A stretch of 64,000 bases of DNA from Epiperipatus broadwayi (lineage: Eukaryota > Onychophora > Udeonychophora > Euonychophora > Peripatidae), in contig JAQFVV010006256.1 of assembly GCA_028023455.1 (NCBI GenBank), forward strand, positions 1,180,001-1,244,000, in the 5' to 3' direction. Position 1 is the stretch's first letter. The number at the start of each line of letters is the position of its first letter. The translations under genes and the position numbers were made by a program. Under the pieces are notes generated by a model that saw only the letters and a list, made by a program, of their open reading frames with translations, was not told the DNA's origin and made no database searches. Shown here piece by piece: positions 26,707 to 38,240 of this stretch.

Positions 26707-26919
26707 TGCTAAATGTGTGACTAAATTTATGTATACACAAAATATGTCTTATTAGTTAAATAATAATTATAATTGTAAAACTAAAGGGATTGCTAAATGT
26801 GTGTGTATATATAAAATATACAAACACATTTAGCAATCCATTTAGTTTTACAATTATAATTATTATTTAACTAATAATATGTATTTTGTGCATACATAAA
26901 TATACACACACATTTAGCA
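26707..26919. mobile_element. Foldback MITE with perfect TIRs and 5-bp TSD (AGATA)
   Basis: Both ends are TGCTAAATGTGTG, in inverted orientation. The 213 bp fold almost completely on themselves; for example TTAGTTAAATAATAATTATAA at the left is exactly mirrored at the right. In the centre lies a second copy of the TIR motif, TTGCTAAATGTGTG facing CACATTTAGCAA. AGATA occurs at 26702-26706 and again at 26920-26924. Copy B of the host repeat lacks the insertion at the equivalent position (CATGAAATAAAAATGTGATATAAG near 59077-59100), which supports the boundaries. Non-coding; superfamily not assigned. Confidence 0.85.
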
Positions 26920-26924
26920 AGATA

Positions 26925-27615
26925 CGAATGGGATATAAGCAAATATATAGTTTGAAAGTTAGGATTAATGAATTAGAGAGGAAGATGAAAGAATACTCAA
27001 GGTCAAATACAAACCAAAATCAATAAACTAGAAGATAGAACAGAAAAAGAACAAAATTGGTTACAGGAGATAGAAATTAAGACAGAAAACTACAGGTTAG
27101 GGTAAAATCCTAGAAGCTAAGTTAAATGAATGTCAACAAAATAATGGTAAGGGAATAGAGAAAGTACAGAATAAACAAAAACAGGAAATCAAACGTTTAG
27201 AAAGCCAGAGTAGTAATGATTCCTCCAATCATGATATTAGCTTAGGTCTTGTGTAATTTAAAGTAAATGAGCAGGTTTCATTAAAAAAGAATTCCATCAT
27301 AAGTTTAGATGGTGGTAATGATAGATATAAAATTTTATCACTTGAAATAAAGCCCTTAAAATCTAGATGGTTTATCATCACAAGGTACATAATCGTAAAT
27401 ATAGATACCTTGATTGCGAATATAAAAATTTTTCCCAATCACAAATTAAGGCCAATGACATGTGTTGGATTTATGAGAATAATAATTTGGAAAATATATC
27501 ATATTGCAAGGTTACAATCAAATGCATAAATCATTATGAATATAATAGTAAATATCCAATTTATGGTAATGACTATAATCATAATTTCGTTTGGTATAAA
27601 AACTATATTTCTTAG
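26925..27615 (+). pseudogene. Copy A coding relic: coiled coil then Cys/His segment
   Basis: Plus-strand frames give coiled-coil peptides parallel to those at 59111-59404 in copy B, broken by stops. An 82-codon open stretch (27367-27615) follows. It contains the segment YRYLDCEYKNFSQSQIKAND and later YCKVTIKCINHYEYNSKYPI. The corresponding copy-B segment has CEVCGCEYRYLDC, so the ancestor probably had a Cys/His (zinc-binding-like) C-terminal region, partly mutated here. Function unknown. Confidence 0.5.
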
Positions 27616-29399
27616 AAATAAAAGGGTCAATTTTATTAGTGAAAATTTGTGTAACCCAGATTTATTCTATAATTAGTCAGTTAAAATGAAAAAAACAACA
27701 ACATATAATTGTACATAGTCATAAATTCTATTATTGTGGTGGTCTAGTTTTAATTGTTATTCTTGGGGTGTTTAGTTGGTAGTAGTGACAATGTTGTTCT
27801 TTTAGAATTGTTTTCTTTATTTTCATTAAGGATGGGAATATGTGATATAAACAATCATCATTTATTACCCCTCCCCCCATTGTCTATAAGTAATAAATAA
27901 AGAAAACAATTAGAAATCTTATGTTTAATATATATATATAGTTTGAATAAATGGAGAGTGAGTGAATAATTTATTTATTAAAATTAAAAATAAAATGTTT
28001 TTTTAAGTTATATCTAATGATCACAATGATTTTATTAAAGTTAAAAGGGGAGAATTTCACATTCACAAGCTAATAATAATAAAAAAAGGACTGTATTATT
28101 ATTACTAGATAGAGAGAAAAAAACTCAGCAAAAAGAAACATATTTTTCTTTCAAAATTTGTATTTTATTTTCCATATTTTTATCAACAGATTTTGGATTT
28201 GTGACAAACTTATAATGTATTGTGAATAGAAATCACACAAAGGAGGAAGAACATAAACTCTCAGTTGATATCTTTATAAATAAATGGAATGGATAACAAC
28301 AAATCCTATGCTGATTGCTTGAAGCTTCAACCATTAGATTTGCCATGAATTGTAGTATCTCTAGAAGAATAATCGGATATCATCTAATAATTAAAATGCC
28401 TACTGAATCTTATGTATGTGTTTGTCATCAGGGGAATATTAGAGAAGAAGTCAGTGGAGGAGGGAATTATAATCCTAAATTATATGATAAACTTGATAAC
28501 AAACATCAATAAACAAATCTTTTCTAAACTATTTACTCAGATAACTATCAAAGTTCTTCTTCCTTTTAATAATTTTAAATATTCATGCAGTCTACTTATT
28601 ATCATTCGATACACATTTAAATAGTAAAATCAAATAAATAAAATTTAACTTAATTATTGACATATTATCTTTAGAAAACAAATCAAAATTTAAAATATAA
28701 CTAATATTTCATGAGATTTAGTTTAAATTATAAAATGACATTATAAACGCACTACTTGATTTAGGATATGATATATATATATATTATTGAGTCAAGATTA
28801 CATATTTGACCCTTTTATAATTTTATAATTGCATGTTAATGATTTATTAATTATAGATAATATCTAATAATTGCAATTTGTCAGTGATAGACTGTAAATA
28901 TACAGTGAATGATATTGGATCACAATTATTATAATCCAAATGATGTTATTTAATTTAACCATCTCAATGAGTTAATGTCTACCTTAATAAAATTATTTTA
29001 TTATTATTAATCTAAGCATCATTTGATTTACCTATTGCATAAGCCATTCTATTATACAAAATTATTTTTATTAAACAATTTATTTTATTATTAAGATATT
29101 TAATTGTACATTTCATATTATATCTCATCAATAAGTAAATTATTATTTATTGAATCTTATTTTCTTTGCCAAGCAAGAACACTCCTTTGGACTCACTGGC
29201 GCTTTACAAATTCATGAGTCCATTATAATGTAGATCTAAATTATTATAAATCCATTTGTGTATCAGTCTATTCATTTATCTATTTACTAGTTACATTTTT
29301 GGGCCATCCAATTATAACATTTTTCCATTATATATTTTCTGGCTGCCCAAATCTGAGTTCATTTGTGGATCAGCCAGTCCTCGGTCTCAACTTTATTTT

Positions 29400-30960
29400 C
29401 CATTACAATACATTTTGATTTAATCATATTTGAATAAAAGCATTTAATTAAAGTTTAAATGATATTTGAATGAAGTTATAGAAAATCTGACAGTAAAACA
29501 TTAAACAGTATAACACTAAAAATAATTTTAAAATTTGCCAATAAATTTTCAAATATAATGTGATCTTAAATTGACATCCTTATTTAATACATATATAAAC
29601 ATGTATATGACCTGTCACAAATATATGAATTTTAATAATTCTTCCTGAGAGCACCTTGAAACAAGGAAACAATGAACTCTATCACTTTATCAAAATAAAT
29701 ATTACATCTCTGACTATTCAGAAATTATATTCTATGTTACAATTTATTCAAATTACAATTTCTGAAGATGCTTCATGAATTACTTAAAATATTTTGTAGT
29801 AGAAATGATTGAATTGAAATGCCCTTAAAAATATATATTATTCAATTTTTAGCTTATCCATCTTTTTAGAGCAAATCTTCCATTGTCAAGATTTTTACCA
29901 GCTTATTTAGAAAGACTTTCAGCATTTTATTAGAATATTAATTGTTCTTCTATAAAATGATTGAAGAGAAAAGGTTTCTTACTTTTTTGAATTAATTAAA
30001 AAAAGATTTAGGATATGATTAATTTAAAATTATACCATCATTTAAAATACAATTTAAAATTTCAAACTAGTATTCAAAGTTATTTAAGAATTCCTGAAGC
30101 TATATGTTCGTATATTGTATAATTTGCATTGTTATAAAATCTTGCATTGAAGTAAATGTGGAATGGATTTTAATTTGTCAATTTATTTTTTATTCTGTAA
30201 TTAGTTCTAGAATTATACATATATGTCAAACTCAGTATTTTCTCTCCCAGGTGATTACATGAATTTTTTTTTTTTGTAATATATGAAAATTATTTTAATT
30301 TTGTATTATGTTAATTTTTGTTCTGGGTCTTAAAACTTCAATTGAAAAAAAATATAAAATTTCATAAATGAGTTCAAATATAATCTGAAAGTATCATTAT
30401 ATTATATATGTAAATATATTAGCAAATTTCCTAATCTACAAGAACAAAGAGGATGTGCTTCAAATGTAAAATCAAACATAATAAAATTCATTTTGTCAAA
30501 GAATGCTATTATAGCATCATGAATGCATTTTGATAATGTTAAGAGGATAGCAATAAAAACTACAATGAAGAATATTCAATGTTATCATTTGAGCAGAGCT
30601 CTATTTACATATACATGATTATGAGACCATCAAAAAAAAAAAAGTCAATTATAAGCATAACAGTATAAAAAATATATATACTCTATTTTCCATTTATTTA
30701 ATTTTATTTAATCAAATAAGCACCCTCTACAGTTTAGTGCAGAAGAGTAATGGATAAGAGAGTTAAAGGTTCCTGTATTGAACCTCAATCTTACACTTCT
30801 AATAGTCAAAATCACATAATTTCCTAAGCAATTAACTATCCGATTATTATAATTAAATAAGTAAAAATTATTTAACTAAAACACAAATCAATTATTAGCC
30901 ATATCTAGTCAATTATGTGTATTAGCATATTTACACATTAAAAGCCTAAAGTTAAACTAG
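29400..30960. other. AT-rich intergenic stretch
   Basis: No gene or defined element found. A degenerate tRNA-like stretch near 30735-30790 (GGATAAGAGAGTTAAAGGTTCCTGTATTGAACC) may be a worn SINE head, but it is too weak to call. Confidence 0.5.
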
Positions 30961-31590
30961 TTAATAAAATAATCAAAACTACCCCAAATTCAAAACTCAA
31001 CCAGACTAGCCAAAGAAAATAAACTCTAAAACATAACCAATAATTTTACTGTTACAAACAGACTTCTCAAGAGTTAATGACTACAAGATAACAACAAATT
31101 TACACTAAATATTACCCATAATTTACATTAAAAGAATTTTTAAATAAGTTAATTACTTCAGAATAATAAATTTTTAATGATAAAGATTCTTTAATTCTTT
31201 TTATTTTATTTCTTTCAAAAAAGATACCCTTAACTTCATCAAAAATAATAGTGTGGCCTGTATTTATCCATGAATAAGATACAGACCATAATATTAAGTT
31301 TGGATGAGGCTAAGGTGTCTTCTTTGAAAGAAATGAAATAAAAAAAAAGAATCCTTATTATTAAAAATTTATGATCCTGAAGCAATTAATTTATTTAAAA
31401 GTTCTTTTAATATTAAGGGTATGTGGGATGTAAGTAGAATTGTGGGTAATATTTAGTATAAATTTGTTGTGTACTTTACACTTGAGAAGTCTGCTTGTAG
31501 CAATGAAATCATTGGTTGTATTTTACAGTTTATTTTCATTGGTTAGTCTGTTTGAGTTATGAATTTGGGATAAATTTTGATTAACATATT
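30961..31590. repeat. Large imperfect palindrome (foldback element)
   Basis: The left arm (about 30961-31255) is mirrored by the right arm (about 31280-31590), with a centre near 31268 around GGCCTGTATTTATCC...GATACAGACC. Matched pairs include CCAAATTCAAAACTCAACCAG versus the mirror of CTGTTTGAGTTATGAATTTGG, and AGACTTCTCAAG versus CTTGAGAAGTCT. By eye the arms are roughly 80% complementary. No coding capacity. The right arm ends within about 10 bp of the candidate LTR start at 31598. Confidence 0.8.
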
Positions 31591-31794
31591 TATATATTGT
31601 GACAGCCATGGAAAGTCGTCGTCACACGTATATATTCATCACACGTATATATTTATTAATAAAATTAGATAAATTAGCTACTAGAAAGTAATAAAAGTGA
31701 AATGGATTAGCTACTAAATTTTTAAAAAAAAAAAAGAAGGAAAAGAGAAAGTTGAAATTCAAATGTCTAAATTACTTTGGATTTTGTAATAGTA

Positions 31795-31944
31795 AGAGAA
31801 GGGGAGGGGGGCGCATAAAGAAATGCGTCTCTTTCTCTCTTTTAACAAAAAAAAACGAGTAAGTCAAATGCTTGAAAATTATTTTTATTTATTGTGGGAG
31901 AGGGGAAGGGGATGCATAAAGAAATGCGTCTTTTCTCTCTTTTA
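31795..31944. repeat. Duplicated purine/pyrimidine hairpin
   Basis: Two copies (about 31795-31844 and 31898-31944) of a unit in which a G-rich purine run leads into GCATAAAGAAATGC and is followed by CTCTTTCTCTCTTTTAA. Each can fold as a hairpin with the purine run against the pyrimidine run. Confidence 0.75.
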
Positions 31945-32027
31945 AAAAACTATTGTTATAAATTAAAATAAAATGTAAAACATAAATGTGAAAAAATGAA
32001 TTGTAAACTTTAAATAAAAATTAACCC

Positions 32028-32268
32028 TTTTCCCGCCTCCTACGAAGCTCCTCGTCGACATTTGACGTCACTCTAACTCTGCCAGTTCTTATGCTAAAAA
32101 ATTCGTTTGATAGGTTTTGAATAGGTTTTTAAAAGTTCTGTAAGATGGTGCTCTCTTCCGAATTATTTTACAAGTAAAAAAAAACCGCATTTAAACCTAA
32201 ACAAAGAAAGAACATTACTTGTGATTGGTTCTTAGCATGCTCTCAGCCGAAAAAGACATTCTGATTGG
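32028..32268 (+). promoter_or_regulatory. Promoter-like cluster: E2F-type, CRE and two inverted CCAAT motifs
   Basis: TTTTCCCGCC (32028-32037) fits an E2F-type site. TGACGTCA (32063-32070) is a perfect palindromic CRE. ATTGG, the inverted CCAAT box, occurs at 32224-32228 and 32264-32268, exactly 40 bp apart, in GTGATTGGTT and CTGATTGGCT. The cluster sits in a locally GC-richer island inside the candidate LTR. Motif matches alone do not prove activity, but they are dense for this base composition. Confidence 0.4.
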
Positions 32269-33062
32269 CTGGAAAGAACAAAGAAACCGCCTGATCAAAG
32301 AAAATAAAGAAAAACGCTGAGATTTTCATTTCGAATGCAATTTTAAGTATTAAAAAAATATAATTTCAGAAATTAAACTAGTTTTTTAAAAAATATACTA
32401 AAAAAACAAAATTATTTTCGAAAAATATTGAAGATTTTAGTAAAAATATTAAAGAAATATTTAAACGAAATATTTACTTTTCTATAACGTAAAAGTCGAC
32501 CTTTTTGTTTATATTATAGCTTTTATGTTGCCGAAATTAAATATTTTAGAATAAATAAATAGCAATTTATTTTTGAAAGAACTTTCGTTCTCTTCATAAC
32601 CTGAAAAATTAGTAATATACTTTTTATAAACGTATCTGAATTGAATTTAATATTATAGGCGAATATGTTTTAACAATAGGCTTTGTCTTCAGTTTGTGAG
32701 TTGGCCAATTAAAAGATTTGATTTTTACCTCATACAACCAATAATATAATTAGCAGTTAAAAGGTTAAATGTAATATAAAAACAATATGGCCGTAGGTGT
32801 TAAAGTCTGTTGGACTAATTAAATTCCTCGGACAAAGAAAATGTATAACGAGGAAAAGTTTATAATTACAATTAAATTAATTAAAACCTACATTCCAGCC
32901 ACTAATTAAATAAAGAAACATGATGATAAGAATTGGTTGGAAATCTAAATCTTAATTAAAACTTTTCAAAACAATGAACAAAAGAAAGACAGTAAGAGAA
33001 TTACAAAGATTATCCGGATTACTAGTAGAGATATTGAGGAAGCAACAGCTCAAAGAAAATGA

Positions 33063-33115
33063 AAGAAGTGCGCGGTTAGTGGCGTTAAAGGGACATGGGT
33101 TCGTATTCAATCCGT
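33063..33115 (+). repeat. tRNA-derived SINE-like fragment
   Basis: GCGCGGTTAGTGGCGTTAAA followed by GGACATGGGTTCGTATTCAATCC resembles an A box and a B box with a small insertion, as in tRNA-derived SINE heads. No cloverleaf could be closed. Confidence 0.3.
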
Positions 33116-33974
33116 CTCACCACTGACTCACAATGTAAGATCTATGCCTGACCTGCTAGAGAGACCGCCGCTTCTGTGACTGACAACTTAAAAATCTACC
33201 TAAAGAATCGACATGAAGGAAAAAACTGGAACGAGAAATAACCCCAAAAACTGAGAAAGAAAATCAAGCCAGCTGACAGTGAAGGACATCACCGTCTCTA
33301 CAAAAAAAGGGATGATCTCCCACTGGACGGTAAAAAGCTCTTGAAAGAAATACCCATGGAAACAACCACAAGGAAAACCTAGGTAAAAGCATGCATGCAT
33401 TTTAATTGTTAATGTCGTAAATAAGTAAACAAGGAACAATTTTGATAAATTTAGAACTCTATCCAATAAGACTTCAAAATAACTTTTATATTTGATCTTT
33501 TTTTCTATGTTTTATTATAGCCATGTATTTATATAAGTGTGTGTTTTTTATTATTATCATGTATTTTTTATATAAAAGTGAGTGTTATTAAACATATTTA
33601 TTCTTAAAATTGCATATACTTGCTTTATTCTCCTATCACCAAGCTACGACAGGGAGGAAACTGTAATTAGTGATTAAAGGGTAATGCTGATTTTTTTAAA
33701 GGTATTCATGTGCTGCTTGTTCGTGCGAATTTCCCAATTATATAAAAATAAATAGCAAGCGCTGGACATTCGTTAAATTTCTTTGAAATGGTTTGCGTTG
33801 TTCAGCAGCCGAGAGTTCTTGATCGGGAAAAATAACGCCAAGATAATATGTACGTATTGCCTTGGGGTTCGGTCAAGGGTATAGATATGAAGTTAAATTT
33901 GTATCTGTATTAGCTCTCTGCTTGCATTGTAATGGCGTTGGTTAAATAAATAAATAAACAATATCCATTACAGT

Positions 33975-33992
33975 TGGAGGCTAAGCCGGGAT
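33975..33992 (+). other. Primer-binding-site-like sequence
   Basis: TGGAGGCTAAGCCGGGAT begins with the obligatory TGG two bases after the candidate LTR end. It resembles the complement of a tRNA 3' end; by eye about 14 of 18 positions agree with tRNA-Thr or tRNA-Pro type primer sites. No coding sequence for gag follows. Confidence 0.4.
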
Positions 33993-35391
33993 ATTTCGGT
34001 TAGCAAAACTGATAGTAAACAAATAAGAAATAAGAATAAGCAAATGCTGTAAAAATAAATGTATAATAAATAAATAAATGAAAGGAAGAATCAAAGTTGT
34101 GAAAAAATAAAGTATAATAAATAAGTCTAAAATATAATTGAAAGTATTAAAGATTTAAATCAAATCAAGCAACCATCCAAATAACCATTTCCGTTATAAT
34201 ATATTAACGTCCATTATAACCATATAGAATATATAGGGTATATGAGAACAGACTTTTACACGAACCACCACTTCCCATTCTTATCTCATAACACTGATAC
34301 ACTTGAACACATATAGACTAATGTTATTTCAATATCAGGGGTTCAAATTCAGAAATTTTTTGGAAATGCACAAAGTTATTCAAATAGAAATCTGTAATTA
34401 TATTGGTAAAAATAAAAATGTTTAAAAATTAAACATAATATATTAGCATAATTTAAATATAATACTAGTGAGTACAGTATTTGTTTAAAAAAATAATTTA
34501 ACAAAAAAAATAAATACATTTAAATTTATTGATTATAACAAAATTTTGTATTGATACGTGTCAGAAATTCAATTATTGTAATAAAAGTTGCACCAATTTT
34601 TAAGTATCATAAAAATAATAGTACTAACATTGTTTCAAAAAATTAAGTAAGTAAAAAAAAAAAATCATTTAAATCTATTATTTACTTATATTTATTTGAA
34701 AATTTGGAATTCACAATAAAATTACATTCTTTATATACTTTTTCAAAAATGTTCTAATGTAAAAATTCTTTCTATTGATATTTTGAGGATAAATATTTAA
34801 AGTAGAAATGCAAACTTTTTTGTTTAATATTTCAAACAAAGTTGAGAATAAATAATGAATAAATTGATATATCTTTTTAACAATTCAATTTTTTCATAAA
34901 AAGAAAATTTCTATACCTAATGTACAAAAATATGAAAACTGTCACAATTTTTCTTTTTTGTTTTAAAAAAAAAAAAGAGAAATTTTAACACAAAGTTATA
35001 AATGTTTTGCTTTTGGTTATCATATAAAATTGCAAGTAAATATATTCATACAGCTTATGAAAAATCAAACTTCATAAAAAATTGTTATGTATTTAATAAT
35101 GATTCACATTATGTTATACCAAGTGGCAATCATGCTTGGACATTAAACATATTGCCCTTTCCTGTTTTTATCTGTCATGTCTAATTGTGAATAATAATTA
35201 GGTATTCATATGGCTTATAAATAAATTAAACTTCTTAAAAAAAAGTGCTACTATGTCATGATACATCAAATGGTTAACATTGTGTGGATATTAAACCAGA
35301 CTTCACCTCTCTCCTTTAAAAAAAAATATTGCCTTTTAGCACAGAAATGCAAATATATTTATATTAACATAGTTTACATACAAATTAAATA
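33993..35391. other. AT-rich stretch, no gene seen
   Basis: Directly downstream of the candidate primer site, where gag would be expected, only AT-rich non-coding sequence is present. Weakly similar segments at 35041-35145 and 35208-35310 may be an old tandem duplication. Confidence 0.5.
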
Positions 35392-35937
35392 TAACCATGA
35401 GAAACCACCAATAACTACATAAACATTCACAGTAAGGATAGTAATCAATATTCCTAACTGCTGTCAAGGCAACCTTCACACCTTTTAATAGCAAGAATGG
35501 AAATCCACTCTTACTACTGGTCCATTGAATATATATAGACACTTAAAGATTGCAACTTGACTACAGAGTATAAAATATTGATACAATGAAGTTTAAATAA
35601 ACCTCTTTAAACATGAAATAAACATGTCACTGTAATGCAGACTAATAAATAGTCAATTATAACATTACAAACTGCAATACTTTTAAATTGCTCATGTATT
35701 ATTTAAATAATAAGTGAAATAATTCTTAAAGCTAAATGGGATAATTAGTAACTATTAGAAACCACCAGTAACCACATAAACATTCACAGTAAGAATAGCA
35801 ATTAATATTTCTAACTGATGTCAAGGCAACCTTTATACCTTTTAATAGCAAGAATGGAAATCCACTCTTCCTAATGATCCATTGAATATATATGAACACT
35901 TAAAGATTGAAACTTGATTACAGAGTATGAAACAGTT
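35392..35937 (+). repeat. Spaced direct repeat of about 185 bp
   Basis: 35392-35580 and 35757-35937 are near copies (roughly 90% by eye). Shared blocks include GAAACCACCA, CATAAACATTCACAGTAAG, CTTTTAATAGCAAGAATGGA and CCATTGAATATATAT. They are separated by about 176 bp. Non-coding. Confidence 0.8.
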
Positions 35938-38240
35938 TGTTAAGAATACAGTAGAGCCACAATATTCACTATACTTTACTCTAAATTCCTATTGCGTACA
36001 TCATACATTGTATATATCTTACATATTGTTGCTAAACTTTGGCTACAGTAAATACATATTGTTTATTGAACTGTGGTTTATAGCACTTTTCAACACACAC
36101 ACATATAGAATACAAATGCTTTTTTATATTTATAATATGCACATATAAATTAAGATTATAGTATAAATAAAATTTTAAAAATAATAATATAGTTATTAGT
36201 AATACATGGAAGGGTGGGGGGGGAGGCACTTTTACATATATATTTAATGTGTGTATTCAGACATTCACATTTTCCACTCAAAAAAAAGGTACTTTACCAT
36301 TTTTTAAAAATAATTCCAACTTCCATCATAATTAAATGCATTCTGGGTCATATCCTTTTTTCTTCAATAACTGTTTTTTTTCAATGGAAATGTAATAGTT
36401 ATCTCACTTTCAGAAAACTGCACCCTCTCTAATTATTTCTATGTTCAATGTCTGCACTGACTTTAAAAATGTTTTAAATTTCATAAAACTTTATATGAAA
36501 TATTATAATTCAAATTAAAAATAATAATAATAAAGCAAAAACATAAAACAAAAAAACATTATTCATTATCATGATTGCATATCACACTCCGAGACTGAAA
36601 AATAGCTGCTGCTCTATTGTAAAATTTATTGAATTTACAAATTTCAAAGTGTTTTTTTTAAATGTCATCATGTATTGTCTTCCAAGATGAAAAATGGCTG
36701 CGGCCATATCAGTAAAATTAATTTATGAATTTTAATATATTTTTAAATGTTTATTTATATTTTTTTTAGCATATTACTGAAGTAGTGTATATTGATACAA
36801 CATATATCTTGGCTTCATTGTACTATACTTTTTGACTATTTTTAATTTCTTTTAGAATGATGCAATAGTATTCGTATTAGGATATTAGAAGCCGCCAACA
36901 TATTTTTTCTGTTTTTCTGATGGTATTATTTGAAAATGAACATTTAGCATATAACTGCAATTTTTTTTGGTTTTATTATATACTCCTCTCGCCATTGGTC
37001 CAATCCAATTTTTTAATTATTTAACTTTTATCCTATTGTATTGAATTGTTCTTAAATGAAAATTTATATTTTACATTTTGTATTTGTTCTGTTATTTCAA
37101 AATTTATTTTTTATGGATAGAATATTTTGTTTAAATAATCATGCAATAATAACAATTAAAAATAAGATGCTCGCTAGAATGTAGGCAAACAACAAAAAAA
37201 AAGATAAATGAGCTGAGGGTAAGTTAAAAGCTGCTACAAAATATAAAGTATTACTATATGGTAAATGCTACAAAATACTGTCATCATGAAAGTAAAAGCT
37301 TGATGAATAGAAGTGAGAAACAAACCAAGCATTCAATTCTGCTGTCTCTGTTAATATTTTCTTGACTTAAAAGATATTATATTTATGATCATTACTATAC
37401 AAAATTCTAAAGTATTTGTCTACTTTCCTTAAGTAGCAAAGTTGCCTGGAGTAAATATAACCAATGTCTCTTCATAGATAAATTAAACAACCTACATTTC
37501 AAGTTATTTTGGAACATTATTTTTCCTTCATACTAAAATATTATTTTAATATAATAATCCATTTGACAATTGACTATCATGAAATCACTTAAAAAATTTA
37601 TCAGCTTAAAATTTAATTTATGGTCAGAAATAATTGGAACAATATTTCATAAATTTGCAATAATTGTTCGAAAGAAAAAAAAATAAGATCATGATATTTT
37701 ATTATTATCTGTTGATTTTTAAATATAAATGTGCATTTTTAAAAAGCCTTACTAATATAAAATATGAAAGAAAACATTCTTTAATGTATCTTAGTTAAAT
37801 TGCAATAAGTTTTTTCTGAATATTTTTTAACTTTTATAAATATTTATTTTAAATATTAAAATATTTGCATTTGCTCTTTTGGATGGATTTGTAATAATTT
37901 TTATATTATTTTAAAATGCATTCTTAATTCAAACATTTAATTTATGAATCACTAATCACAAAGCCAAAAATTTTGTTTTACTATCTTTTACTAATGTCTA
38001 TAGGATATGACTATAAGAACAGTTTTATGTATCCTGAATTTAACTTTTGATATATGTATGCAATTTACACCTCTTCTAATTATTTGAAGAAATCTTGAAT
38101 ATAATTGCAAATTTGTTTTATTTTGTTATTATTAAAAAACTTTATTTCTTGTTTTGGCTTAATCCCCAAGACTTGGCTGGTTATTGAATGTTTTACATAT
38201 TAGTTTTGAAATCTTAAGAAATATTAATAATATAAATATA
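35938..38240. other. AT-rich intergenic stretch
   Basis: No gene or defined element. Short related motifs GAAAAATAGCTGCTGCTCTATTG (about 36597) and GAAAAATGGCTGCGGCCATATC (about 36688) recur 90 bp apart; the second contains an ATGGC(N) motif of YY1 type. The significance is unclear. Confidence 0.5.

Larger units (their letters stand above)
26600..29390 (+). mobile_element. Unclassified dispersed repeat, copy A
   Basis: Copy A aligns by eye in the same order with copy B (about 58985-62340). The shared blocks are a coiled-coil coding part (26610-27260), a Cys/His coding part (27350-27615), the ATTATTGTGGTGGT segment (27730 versus 60434), an ATATGTGATATA segment (27838 versus 60553), and a long AT-rich 3' part. 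That part includes ATTGTGAATAGAAA/AGTGTGAATAAAAA, TTTTCTTTGCCAAGCAAGA/TTTTCTTTGCTAGTCAAGA and CCCAAATCTGAGTTCATTT/CCTAATCTGAGGTCATTT. It is interrupted by the MITE at 26707-26919. No TIRs, LTRs or target duplications are obvious. Element class unknown. Confidence 0.7.
31598..33972 (+). mobile_element. Candidate LTR of a retrotransposon (degenerate or partial)
   Basis: Starts TGTGACAGCC and ends ATCCATTACA (TG...CA), about 2375 bp. AATAAATAAATAAA poly-A-type signals lie 15-30 bp before the end. Two bases later comes a primer-binding-site-like TGGAGGCTAAGCCGGGAT. The interior is less AT-rich than its surroundings and holds promoter-type motifs (32028-32268). No second copy lies in the window, so identity between paired LTRs cannot be tested, and no gag or pol follows. 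An alternative right end is CTACGACA at 33651, which also ends in CA but is not followed by a primer site. If the call is right, this is the 5' LTR of a truncated element. Confidence 0.45.

Noticed and set aside
33200-33466. 88-codon minus-strand ORF as a membrane protein
   Set aside because: Phe/Leu-rich antisense reading of a Lys/Glu/Thr-type plus-strand segment; no matching start context or family.
31598-33651. Shorter LTR ending CTACGACA
   Set aside because: The end is not followed by a primer-site-like sequence or a matching target duplication; the end at 33972 fits better, though neither is proven.
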